7,986 nt of DNA from Chloroflexia bacterium (GCA_025927935.1 JAICKM010000300.1:1-7986), one strand, 5' to 3'; shown: positions 1 through 6,090, counted from the stretch's first letter. Notes: generated by a model from the sequence alone, not told the origin. Made by a program: numbers and translations.

Positions 1-542
1 CGGGCAGCGTCTACGCCAACGACTACGCCGCGCACTGGACCACCAGCAACCCCGAGTACCAGTGGTTGGAGAACGACCTGGCGACGCACCCGACGGGGCT
101 GAAGTTCGCGGTGTTCCACTACCCGCTCTACTCGGACAACGCCAGCGAGACTTCGGACACATTCCTGCAAGGGGCGACCAGCCTGGAAGGGCTGCTGAGC
201 CGCTACGGGGTAGACATTGCCTTCAACGGCCATGCCCATATCTACGAGCGCAACCGCAAGGCCGGCAGCAACAGCTTAATCAGCTATGTGACCGGCGGCG
301 GGGGGGCCAAGCTGGAGCCGGTCAGCCATTGTAGCGCCGTCGACGCCTACAGCATCGGCTGGAGCTATTCGGCGAACGGCGGCGCGGGCGGCGGCAGCGC
401 CTGCGGAGGAGCGAGCCGGCCAACGAGCCTGCGCCAGGTGTTCCACTTCCTGCTGGTCACGGTGAACGGCACGCAGGTCACGGTGGCCCCCACCGACTCG
501 CAGGGCCACATCTTCGACGTGCAGACCTACAGTTTCAATTAG
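1..542 (+). CDS. Metallophosphoesterase, purple acid phosphatase-like (C-terminal part, 5' end outside window)
   Basis: The reading frame is open from base 3 to a TAG stop at 540-542, giving 179 visible residues; the start lies upstream of the window. Visible motifs match the C-terminal half of calcineurin-like metallophosphoesterases: PEYQWLENDL at about residues 17-26, FHYPLYS with a probable metal-ligand His at 39, and FNGHAHIYER with the paired ligands His77 and His79 (the GHxH block). The upstream GDxx and GNHE-type blocks must lie outside the window. The family hydrolyses phosphate mono- or diesters using a two-metal centre. After the catalytic part comes a Gly/Ser/Ala-rich stretch with two cysteines, then a beta-rich tail. 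Two lone cysteines in such a segment would suit a disulfide in an exported enzyme, but the signal peptide cannot be seen. The substrate is unknown. The gene converges on the sulfatase gene. Confidence 0.9.
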   Translation, partial: GSVYANDYAAHWTTSNPEYQWLENDLATHPTGLKFAVFHYPLYSDNASETSDTFLQGATSLEGLLSRYGVDIAFNGHAHIYERNRKAGSNSLISYVTGGGGAKLEPVSHCSAVDAYSIGWSYSANGGAGGGSACGGASRPTSLRQVFHFLLVTVNGTQVTVAPTDSQGHIFDVQTYSFN

Positions 543-622
543 GGCAGCCGTAGCACGGCCCGGTGACCGGCGCTGGTTGAGGCTACGTGTGAACTCGCCG
601 CCATACCCACCGGCTGGAGTCA

Positions 623-668
623 GGATCGTGCGGGCCGTAGTCGTTTCCATCGGCTAATTGCACGATCC
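623..668. terminator. Candidate hairpin between convergent genes
   Basis: GGATCGTGC at 623-631 is perfectly complementary to GCACGATCC at 660-668 (9 bp). An inner stem GCCG (634-637) with CGGC (651-654) makes one longer interrupted hairpin. It lies about 80 bases after the phosphoesterase stop and could terminate either convergent transcript. No run of T follows on either strand, so this is not a classical intrinsic terminator. Confidence 0.35.
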
Positions 669-709
669 CGACTTCGCCGGTTGCCCGCTGGGCGGTCGTC
701 ATTACCGGC

Positions 710-729
710 GCCCCTGGCGAGCCAGGGGC
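710..729. repeat. GC-rich inverted repeat
   Basis: GCCCCTGG at 710-717 pairs with CCAGGGGC at 722-729 around a CGAG loop, an 8-bp perfect stem. It lies about 110 bases beyond the sulfatase stop in the minus-strand sense. A downstream T-tract is absent. It could slow or end sulfatase transcription, or be a dispersed palindrome. Confidence 0.35.
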
Positions 730-837
730 ATCGCCCCGGCTTCGTGCGCCGTCTACCAGCTCACCGCAGCCAGGGGCGCGGCCCAGTGGGTCCGCAGCAG
801 CCGACCCGCGCCGGGGCAGCCCAGCTCGGTGGAGACA

Positions 838-2250
838 TCAGTACCGCTGCAAGCCGCGCGCTTCGCGCAAGCCGTCGCGCCAGGCTTCAACCTGGCGGTT
901 GTGCCGGCGGAGTTCCTTGACGCGCAGGCCGCTGTGGGCCGGGTCGCTGTAGCGGGCGTAGAAGGCATCGAGATCGGCGGTGAGGGCGCGCACCGTGGCG
1001 GCGTGGGCGGGGTCGGTGGCGAGGTTGGTGCGCTCGCCGGGGTCGGCGCGCAGGTCAAAGAGGTCGTCCGGGCCGTGCGGGTAGCGCCGGACCAGCTTGT
1101 AGTGCGGCGTGCGGATCATGCGCAGGTCGCCGTATTCGCCGCAGAGAGTGTCGCTCCAATCGGGCGGGGGCGTGTGCTGGGCCAGCGGGCGGTAGCTGCG
1201 ACCGGGGTAGTGGTTGGGCGGGGCGGCGCGCACCGGATCGATCCCGGCCCAGTCGCAGATGGCCTGGAAGCTGTCATAGTGGTCCACGCAACGGGCGACC
1301 ACATGGTCCGCCGGGATCTCGCCGGGCAGCCGGGCGATCAGCGGCACGTGGATCGAGATCTCGTACATATTGAGCGGGCGGGTGCTGTTGCCCTTGCCCC
1401 AGAAGCCGTGGTGGCCGAGCGCCAGGCCGTGGTCCGATGTGTAGATGACCAGGGTGCTGTCGAGCCGCCCCTGATCGTGCAGCCGTTGCAGGAGGCGGGC
1501 GGCATGGCGGTCCATGTCGGTGACGGCGGCGTAGTAGTTGGCGTAGCGGCTGCGGAGATCCTCTTCCGTCCAGGTGGCGCGCTGGGGAAAGCCCTCGTTT
1601 TGCCGCCAGGGGTGCGGCTCGTAGGGCGGGATGTCGCGGAAGGTGGCGTCGCGGTAGCGAGCCACCAGGGCCGGGTCCTGGTTGGCGTAGGGCGAGTGCG
1701 TGGCGATGTAGCCCACCTGGAGGAAGAACGGGCGATCCGCGGGCGTGCCGTCGAGGAAGCGCAGCGCGTGGTCGGTGATGAAGCCGGTCTTGTTGCCGCT
1801 GAGCGTCAGGGGTTGGCCGTTGAGGACGTAGGTGTAGTTCTCGATGTGGTCGCCCTGCCAGCCGGGCAGGCCAAAGTACCAGTCGAAGCCGCGCGGCGTC
1901 TCATGCGAGCGCCCCAGGTGCCACTTGCCGCTGAGGCCGCAGTAGTAGCCCGCGCCGTTCAATAGCTCCGGCAGGGTAATTTCATCTTGCAACCAGTCGT
2001 AGTCGCCGAACTCCGGTTCCGAGTCCTGGATCCAGTCGTGGATGCCCACCTGCGACGGGGTGCGCCCGGTGAGCAGGCAGGCGCGGGCGGGCGAGCAGAC
2101 GGGTGTGGGCGTGAAGGCGTGGGCGAAGCGCACCCCCTCGCGGGCCAGTTGATTCAGCGTGGGCGAGTGGACCTCGGAGTTGCCGTAACAGCCGGTAGCC
2201 CACGCGCCGTGGTCGTCGGTCAGGAAGAGCAGGATGTTGGGGGTGGTCAT
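838..2250 (-). CDS. Sulfatase (formylglycine-dependent, Cys-type), arylsulfatase-like
   Basis: A complete protein of 470 residues. ATG at 2250 is chosen because GGAGG sits 5 bases upstream and the sulfatase fold begins at once (PNILLFLTDDHG); extending to 2343 would add 31 residues unlike the family. Motifs in order: Asp12-Asp13 metal ligands; CSPAR with Cys52, the C-x-P-x-R signature whose Cys is oxidised to formylglycine; TGR at 61-63; GKWHLG with Lys109 and His111; a likely catalytic His185 in IATHSPY; and TSDHG with metal ligands Asp273-His274. The C-terminal part (DLFDLRADPGERTNLA) is the usual sulfatase subdomain. The enzyme hydrolyses sulfate esters; the substrate cannot be read from sequence. 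There is no signal peptide, so it is probably cytoplasmic. Activation needs a formylglycine-generating enzyme, which is not in this window. It stands alone, converging on the phosphoesterase. Confidence 0.95.
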   Translation of the reverse strand: MTTPNILLFLTDDHGAWATGCYGNSEVHSPTLNQLAREGVRFAHAFTPTPVCSPARACLLTGRTPSQVGIHDWIQDSEPEFGDYDWLQDEITLPELLNGAGYYCGLSGKWHLGRSHETPRGFDWYFGLPGWQGDHIENYTYVLNGQPLTLSGNKTGFITDHALRFLDGTPADRPFFLQVGYIATHSPYANQDPALVARYRDATFRDIPPYEPHPWRQNEGFPQRATWTEEDLRSRYANYYAAVTDMDRHAARLLQRLHDQGRLDSTLVIYTSDHGLALGHHGFWGKGNSTRPLNMYEISIHVPLIARLPGEIPADHVVARCVDHYDSFQAICDWAGIDPVRAAPPNHYPGRSYRPLAQHTPPPDWSDTLCGEYGDLRMIRTPHYKLVRRYPHGPDDLFDLRADPGERTNLATDPAHAATVRALTADLDAFYARYSDPAHSGLRVKELRRHNRQVEAWRDGLREARGLQRY

Positions 2251-2255
2251 GGGCG

Positions 2256-2260
2256 CCTCC
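2256..2260 (-). promoter_or_regulatory. Ribosome binding site of the sulfatase
   Basis: The minus strand reads GGAGG here, 5 bases before ATG at 2250. It fixes the start of the sulfatase at the internal ATG rather than at the upstream in-frame codon at 2343. Confidence 0.75.
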
Positions 2261-2361
2261 AGGAGAGCATGCCGCCAATCCGCAGCCAGGTACTCTGTAG
2301 AACGGGCAAGCACGGCGCCAGTTATCGCGGGCCATCCGGCCATGCACGCGGAAATGCACCG

Positions 2362-2419
2362 CGAAGACGCGAAGGGCGCAAAGACTGTTTATATAAGGCT
2401 GTATTCTCCGCGTCCTTCG
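2362..2419. repeat. Imperfect inverted repeat resembling a dispersed intergenic element
   Basis: CGAAGACGCG (2362-2371) is nearly the reverse complement of CGCGTCCTTCG (2409-2419), with one bulged base. Between them is an AT-richer core containing TTTATATAA at 2388-2396. The 'cgcgaagacgcgaag...gcgcaaag' style is one I associate with dispersed repeats in GC-rich bacterial genomes, from memory. The core also gives a TATATA/TATAAA minus-strand -10-like string about 140 bases before the sulfatase ATG, but I see no matching -35. Confidence 0.4.
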
Positions 2420-2450
2420 TTTAATGGCGCCCTATTTCGGGACGGAACAC

Positions 2451-2487
2451 CCGCCGGGGGCGGCGCCGTCTGGCCCCTGGAAGGGGC
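2451..2487. terminator. Small GC-rich hairpins behind the zinc-ribbon gene
   Basis: Two short stems occur downstream of the minus-strand stop at 2520. One is CCGCC (2451-2455) with GGCGG (2459-2463). The other is GCCCC (2473-2477) with GGGGC (2483-2487) around a 5-base loop. Neither has a T-tract, so a terminator role is only suggested by position. Confidence 0.2.
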
Positions 2488-2519
2488 GGGCTACCGGCGC
2501 GAGAGCTTGCCTGCGCGGG

Positions 2520-3014
2520 CTAGTCCCCGTTTTGTTCCCGCATGAGGCGCTGGTGATCGCGCCGTTTGCGCCGGCAGTCGAGACATTGCTTGGGGTACGC
2601 TTGCACCCAGAAGCGCAGGGTTTCGTACCAGTGCTGCTGCTCAGCGGCGGCGAAGATGAAGTCGGTGTCGCAATCCTCACAGTGCAGGCGATGGTCGTAA
2701 TAGGCCAGGTATGGCTCGAAGTCGCGCCACCGTTGCCGCCAGGGTTGCCCCACGAGCGCGGCTCCCCCCTCGATACAGCGGGAACAGGCCCAGTACAACT
2801 CTCCCCGCGCCGCCGCCGCAACGCTCCATCCCGGCGGGCGCCGGTCGGGATCACTGCCGGTGTCACGCATGTGGGTCTCGATGGCCGGCAACGGGGTTTC
2901 GGTTGCCACATCCCGTATTTGCTTACAGCAAGGGCAGACCAGCGTGGAGGGTATGGCTTCCGGTGGTCGCCAATGGATGGCATAGGCGCGGAAGGGTCGA
3001 TCTGTGTCATTCAT
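2520..3014 (-). CDS. Cysteine-rich protein with two probable zinc ribbons (C-terminal zf-trcl-like)
   Basis: A protein of 164 residues from ATG at 3014. The C-terminal part (about 110-150) matches the pattern of the small 'probable zinc-ribbon' family (zf-trcl type): Cys112-x2-Cys115, an F-x-F-x3-EQ-x2-Y-like core (DFIFAAAEQQHWY), then Cys144-x2-Cys147-RRKRR. A second cysteine set lies upstream: CPCC at 27-30 and Cys77-x2-Cys80, separated by about 46 residues, which could form another zinc site. The centre is rich in Trp and Tyr. The tail is basic (RRKRRDHQR), which would suit nucleic-acid or partner binding. Function is unknown. There is no signal peptide or membrane segment. The start has only a distant GGAG about 14 bases upstream, and a TGATG overlap with a short upstream frame raises possible translational coupling. 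A divergent control region separates it from the DUF4331 gene. Confidence 0.8.
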   Translation of the reverse strand: MNDTDRPFRAYAIHWRPPEAIPSTLVCPCCKQIRDVATETPLPAIETHMRDTGSDPDRRPPGWSVAAAARGELYWACSRCIEGGAALVGQPWRQRWRDFEPYLAYYDHRLHCEDCDTDFIFAAAEQQHWYETLRFWVQAYPKQCLDCRRKRRDHQRLMREQNGD

Positions 3015-3118
3015 CAGGCGCTCGCTTTGCTCCGCCGATACTGTGCCAGGGTTGCTTTGTAAGGTGGTGTGGCTCTAGCGCACCCAGCTTGATGTAGCCG
3101 CATATGGGATACGCGCTT

Positions 3119-3127
3119 ATTGTACCA
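3119..3127 (-). promoter_or_regulatory. Candidate extended -10 promoter for the zinc-ribbon gene
   Basis: The minus strand reads TGGTACAAT, a TGn followed by TACAAT (5 of 6 to TATAAT). The position 17 bases further upstream does not resemble TTGACA, so it would have to act as an extended -10 promoter. It would give a leader of roughly 100 bases before ATG 3014. Confidence 0.3.
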
Positions 3128-3362
3128 CGATTCGGCGGCGCCCACCTGCCCCAGGGCGGTTACAACGGCCCCGGTATCCCTGTGTGCAGCCAGGACGCGG
3201 GCACGGTTGGGGTGGGGCACAGCCCGCCCCGAATCGGCCCGTTTCTCGTTCTGGGATTACAACGGTATAGAATCTGCTGCGCTGTATTTGCATTGTCAGC
3301 GTATCACCGCGAGCCACCATCCACGCGGTTGCGTAGCGTCTGCTACACGTTAGGGCACAGCA

Positions 3363-3370
3363 GAAAGGAA
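3363..3370 (+). promoter_or_regulatory. Ribosome binding site of the DUF4331 gene
   Basis: GAAAGGAA lies 5 bases before ATG 3376 and supports that start, where the family's typical MSHH beginning is found. Confidence 0.7.
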
Positions 3371-3375
3371 TACCC

Positions 3376-4374
3376 ATGTCTCACCATTATTCGGGACCGG
3401 ATTTCGCGTTCCCGCATGGGGACGCCCGCCTGGATCTCTGCGATCTGTATGCCTTCCTCAAGCCGGGCGACGCGAGCAAGTCGATCTTAATCATGGACGT
3501 GCATCCGTCGGTCGGGGTGAACCCGCAGGGTCCGACCACCAGGGAGCCGTTCGCGCCCGGCGCGATCTACGAGTTGAAGATCGACACGAATGCCGACGCC
3601 GTCGCCGACATCGCCTACCGGGTGCAATTTACCCCGGGGGCGAACGGGGCGCAAACCGCGACCGTGCGGCGCGTGGAGGGCGCGGACGCCGCCGGGACCG
3701 GCGACAGCGGGGAGACCCTTATCGAGGGGGCGCCGGTGTCGATGGGGCGGGAGGCCCAGGTGACGACCGCCGGGGACTACCGCTTCTTCGCGGGCTGGCG
3801 CAGCGATCCCTTCTTCTTTGACGTGGGCGGCGCCCTGAACGACATGCAGTTCACCGGCGATGACTTTTTTGCCGACAAGGACGTGTGCAGCATCGCCCTG
3901 GAGGTGCCCAATGGGGCGCTGGGGACGGGCGCCGTGGCCCTGTGGCACCGGACGCTGGCGCCGGCAGACGGCGCGGGTGCCTCTTTAGAGGCAGGCTGGG
4001 TGCAGGCGGATCGCGGGGCGCGCGGGTCGCAATCGGTCTTCTTCTGCCCCGGCGACGAAAAGGCCGCGTACCTCGGCGGCGAGCCGGCGGACGATGCCCG
4101 CTTCGTGGACAGCTTCGCCCATGCGCTGGAGCACAGCGGCGGCTATACGGGGAAGGAAGCACGGCAGGTGGCACAGACGCTGCTGCCCGATATTCTCCCC
4201 TACGACCCCGCCCACCCCGCGCTCTACTCGAAAAACGGGCGCGCGCTAACCGACGATGTCAGCGATATGTTCCTCGCCGTGTTCACCAACGGCAAGGTGA
4301 CAGGCGACAAAGTCGGCCCGCACACCGACTTCCTGGCCGAGTTCCCCTATCTGGGACCACCGCACAGCGCGTAG
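3376..4374 (+). CDS. DUF4331 family protein
   Basis: A complete protein of 332 residues with a well placed Shine-Dalgarno sequence. The N-terminus (MSHHYSGPDFAFPHGDARLD, then LCDLYAF to residue 27) is the family hallmark, as is the following VHPSVGVNPQ segment (about 42-50). Next comes YELKIDTNADAVADIAYRV (64-82), in which Asp69, Asn71, Asp73 and Asp77 are spaced like a calcium-binding loop; this is my reading, not an established site. The family is widespread in bacteria, and I know of no assigned biochemical function. No signal peptide or membrane segment is visible, so a soluble cytoplasmic location is likely. Three cysteines (Cys22 and two further on, in DVCSIAL and VFFCPGDE) do not form an obvious motif. 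The gene is monocistronic, divergent from the zinc-ribbon gene and convergent with the flavin oxidase. Confidence 0.88.
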   Translation: MSHHYSGPDFAFPHGDARLDLCDLYAFLKPGDASKSILIMDVHPSVGVNPQGPTTREPFAPGAIYELKIDTNADAVADIAYRVQFTPGANGAQTATVRRVEGADAAGTGDSGETLIEGAPVSMGREAQVTTAGDYRFFAGWRSDPFFFDVGGALNDMQFTGDDFFADKDVCSIALEVPNGALGTGAVALWHRTLAPADGAGASLEAGWVQADRGARGSQSVFFCPGDEKAAYLGGEPADDARFVDSFAHALEHSGGYTGKEARQVAQTLLPDILPYDPAHPALYSKNGRALTDDVSDMFLAVFTNGKVTGDKVGPHTDFLAEFPYLGPPHSA

Positions 4375-4414
4375 CCTGGACGTAGCTATAACGAACCGAG
4401 GCGCCCACGCAAAA

Positions 4415-4455
4415 GCGGCCATTGGGGACTTCGTGAGAAGCTACCCAATGGCCGC
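4415..4455 (-). terminator. Intrinsic terminator, possibly bidirectional
   Basis: GCGGCCATTGGG (4415-4426) and CCCAATGGCCGC (4444-4455) form a perfect 12-bp stem. Inside, CTTC (4429-4432) pairs with GAAG (4437-4440), closed by a GTGA loop that is of the GNRA tetraloop type in plus-strand RNA. On the minus strand the stem is followed directly by TTTTGCG, so it is best read as the terminator of the flavin oxidase gene, whose stop is about 110 bases before. On the plus strand it lies 40 bases after the DUF4331 stop and may stop that transcript too, though no T-tract follows in that direction. Confidence 0.7.
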
Positions 4456-4482
4456 CGCTACAATGCGGCTATCCCCCACGAG

Positions 4483-4512
4483 ACGAGACTCTTCGCTGCG
4501 CTCAGAGTGACA
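4483..4512 (+). repeat. Dispersed hairpin repeat, single copy
   Basis: Bases 4488-4512 match the repeat at the right end of the window at 22 of 25 positions by eye, including the GACA end. Two of the three differences fall at paired stem positions and keep the pair: ATTCT/AGAAT there is ACTCT/AGAGT here. It sits in the spacer between two convergent genes. Confidence 0.75.
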
Positions 4513-4525
4513 AGTCTAACTTGTT

Positions 4526-4574
4526 ACTGACCACTGACCACTCGTCTTTACTCAGCACTCAGCACTCAGCACTC
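4526..4574 (+). repeat. Short tandem heptamer repeats
   Basis: Two units of ACTGACC (4526-4539) are followed by three units of CTCAGCA (4551-4571) plus a partial CTC. The second set runs into the minus-strand flavin oxidase gene: its third unit supplies the stop codon (TGA, 4568-4566), and the repeat end encodes the last Glu-Cys. Such low-complexity heptamers occur in intergenic DNA of some GC-rich and cyanobacterial genomes; that comparison is from memory. Confidence 0.8.
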
Positions 4575-5981
4575 GTCGGCGGGCGGGATGTTCTGGTTCT
4601 GGCGGAAGAAGTTGGTCGGGTCGTACCGGCGCTTGACGGCGCGCAGGCGGTCCCAGTTGGCGCCGTAGGCGGCGCGCACCCGCTCCGGGCTTTCGGCGTC
4701 CAGGAAGTTGACGTAGACACCCTCGCCCAGGACCGGGGCCATGGCGGCGAGGAAGTTGTCGGCCCAGGCGCGATGGGTGGCCGCCTGGGCGGGGTCCACC
4801 CAGGTGGGCATCGCGTTGACGATGAACTGGGCGGTGCGCCGGCCAAACGCGGTCGCCCCGGCGGGCACGCGGCGCATGGCGCCGCCCAGTTGATTGAGAT
4901 GCAGGGCCGTCATCGGGCCAGGCATGGCGGCGGCGTAGGCCACGATGGTGTCGATGGCTGCATCCGAGAGCGTGTCCAGGTAGCCCGACTTGATATAGTG
5001 CTGGACGCCCAGCTCCCCGGCCGGCTCGCCTACGGCCTGCATCACCGCGTAGGGCACCGGCCCGACCGTATCGACGGCGGGCGCGCCGAATGCGCGCAGC
5101 GGGGCGAGCACGCGGGCGCCCTCCTCCAGGTCGCCGGAATAGGCGACGGAAATGACGATCACCGGTTGGCCGTGGAGGGCGGGCGGCACGAAGGGCAGCG
5201 GGGGCGCGGTCATAAACATCACGATGCTGCCGAACGCGTCGGGCGCCGTGGCCGCGAACTCGCGGTAGAAGCGCAACACTTCGCCGGCCTGGGCCACCGG
5301 ATAGCCGATCATCCCGCCAAATAGCATCGTCACCGGGTAGAGCCGCATCTCCAGCGCGGTCACGACGCCGAAGTTGCCGCCGCCGCCGCGCACAGCCCAG
5401 AACAGGTCGGCGTTTTCCGTGGCGCTGGCGTGGCGCAGCACGCCATCGGCGGTCACGATGTCCACGGCCAGCAGGTTGTCGATACTGAGGCCGTAGTGGC
5501 GGGTCAGCCAGCCGACGCCGCCGCCGAGGGCTACGCCGGCCACGCCGGTCGTCGGGCACGTCCCCGCGGGCGTCGCCAGACCGTGCGGCCCTGTCGCCGC
5601 CTCCAGATCCTTCCAGCGCGCGCCCGCCTCCACGCGGGCCACCCGCGCGGCAGGGTCTACGGTAATCTTGCGCATCCCCGACATATCAAGGACCAGGCCG
5701 TCGTCCACGACGCCGAGGCCGGCCAGACTGTGCCCGCCGCCGCGCACGGCGAGGGGCAACTCTTGCTCTTTGGCGAAGCGCACGGCACGCACCACATCTT
5801 CGGGGCCGGCGGGGCGGACCACCAGCGCGGGCCGGCGGTTAAAGCGCGCGTTCCAGATCTGCCGGGCGGTATCATAGGCGGTGTCGGTGGGGCGGACCAG
5901 CGTGCCGGTCAGTTCGGTTTCCAAGGCGTGAATCGCGGCCTCGTCGAGTACAAACGCGGGGCGGATTGCTTGTTCGAGCAT
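4566..5981 (-). CDS. FAD-linked oxidase, berberine-bridge / oligosaccharide oxidase type (probable bicovalent flavin)
   Basis: A complete protein of 471 residues. ATG at 5981 is preferred over TTG at 5984 because AGGAGA lies 5 bases upstream. Residues about 50-225 form the FAD-binding PCMH-type domain: VVRPAGPEDVVRAVRFA, then RGGGHSLAGLG with His84, the usual 8-alpha-histidyl FAD site. GTCPTTGVAGVALGGG follows, with Cys142 where bicovalent enzymes carry the 6-S-cysteinyl link. The substrate domain occupies the middle, and the C-terminal BBE motif is YDPTNFFRQNQNIP (453-466). Family members oxidise alcohols, sugars or amines and pass electrons to O2, yielding peroxide; the substrate here is unknown. 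There is no signal peptide. It appears monocistronic, with its own leader and a strong terminator. The last residues come from an intergenic heptamer repeat. Confidence 0.95.
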   Translation of the reverse strand: MLEQAIRPAFVLDEAAIHALETELTGTLVRPTDTAYDTARQIWNARFNRRPALVVRPAGPEDVVRAVRFAKEQELPLAVRGGGHSLAGLGVVDDGLVLDMSGMRKITVDPAARVARVEAGARWKDLEAATGPHGLATPAGTCPTTGVAGVALGGGVGWLTRHYGLSIDNLLAVDIVTADGVLRHASATENADLFWAVRGGGGNFGVVTALEMRLYPVTMLFGGMIGYPVAQAGEVLRFYREFAATAPDAFGSIVMFMTAPPLPFVPPALHGQPVIVISVAYSGDLEEGARVLAPLRAFGAPAVDTVGPVPYAVMQAVGEPAGELGVQHYIKSGYLDTLSDAAIDTIVAYAAAMPGPMTALHLNQLGGAMRRVPAGATAFGRRTAQFIVNAMPTWVDPAQAATHRAWADNFLAAMAPVLGEGVYVNFLDAESPERVRAAYGANWDRLRAVKRRYDPTNFFRQNQNIPPADEC

Positions 5982-5986
5982 CAACG

Positions 5987-5992
5987 TCTCCT
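5987..5992 (-). promoter_or_regulatory. Ribosome binding site of the flavin oxidase
   Basis: The minus strand reads AGGAGA, 5 bases before ATG 5981, which decides between that ATG and the adjacent upstream TTG. GATCC (6001-6005) and GGATC (6008-6012) form a small palindrome just upstream. Confidence 0.7.
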
Positions 5993-6012
5993 GTTGGGGC
6001 GATCCCAGGATC

Positions 6013-6090
6013 GCCGTGTGCTATACAGTGGTGAATTACCATCTCATGCCAGGCACTATTGCCTCAGCACAGTCAGTATAGCAGCACGGC
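6013..6090 (-). ncRNA. Predicted three-way-junction leader element of the flavin oxidase
   Basis: Bases 6013-6026 pair with 6076-6090 in a 14-bp stem with one bulged base (6084). The enclosed 49 bases contain two further hairpins: TGGT (6029-6032) with ACCA (6038-6041), and AGGCA (6051-6055) with TGCCT (6060-6064). The whole folds on paper as a three-way junction ending 31 bases before the oxidase ATG. It matches no riboswitch, T-box or tRNA that I recognise. It may be a cis-regulatory leader, an operator region or a small palindromic mobile element. Confidence 0.4.

Larger units (their letters stand above)
543..837. other. Convergent intergenic region with hairpins
   Basis: This stretch lies between the stop of the phosphoesterase (+) and the stop of the sulfatase (-). 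I see no convincing gene. Long open frames on the plus strand here continue into the antisense of the sulfatase and have no homology I recognise. It holds two inverted repeats, listed separately (623-668 and 710-729). The nonamer GCCAGGGGC occurs at 721-729 and again at 769-777. No T-tract follows either hairpin on either strand, so termination is plausible from position only. Confidence 0.6.
3015..3375. other. Divergent intergenic control region
   Basis: This 361-base stretch separates the zinc-ribbon gene (-) from the DUF4331 gene (+), so promoters for both should lie in it. A minus-strand extended -10 candidate is listed separately. For the plus gene the best -10-like string is TAGAAT at 3268-3273, without a recognisable -35. 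A hairpin can form at 3209-3230: GGGG/CCCC and GGGC/GCCC stems around an ACA loop, with a small internal loop. CGATTCGG (3128-3135) and CCGAATCG (3229-3236) are inverted copies about 100 bases apart. A weak minus-strand frame (GTG at 3220, or ATG at 3103) ends in a TGATG overlap with the zinc-ribbon start; I do not call it a gene. Confidence 0.5.

Noticed and set aside
658..1965. Long plus-strand open frame (435 codons)
   Set aside because: It is antisense to the sulfatase, has the Val/Ala/Gly/Arg-rich composition typical of shadows in GC-rich DNA, and shows no family motif, whereas the minus strand has every sulfatase block.
2424..3097. Plus-strand and alternate minus-strand frames over the zinc-ribbon gene
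   Set aside because: They destroy the CxxC patterns and carry no recognisable motif.
3014..3220. 68-codon minus-strand frame (GTG start)
   Set aside because: No ribosome site, no family resemblance, and the better promoter candidate lies inside it; only the TGATG overlap is of interest.
3128..3236. Inverted octamers CGATTCGG/CCGAATCG as an operator pair
   Set aside because: Eight bases separated by about 100 bases can occur by chance here, and the flanks do not extend the match.
4521..5324. Plus-strand open frame over the oxidase gene
   Set aside because: It starts in heptamer repeats and is otherwise antisense to a well supported FAD oxidase.
6013..6090. tRNA or tRNA-like gene
   Set aside because: The length is similar, but there is no T-loop sequence, no 7-base acceptor geometry and only two inner hairpins.
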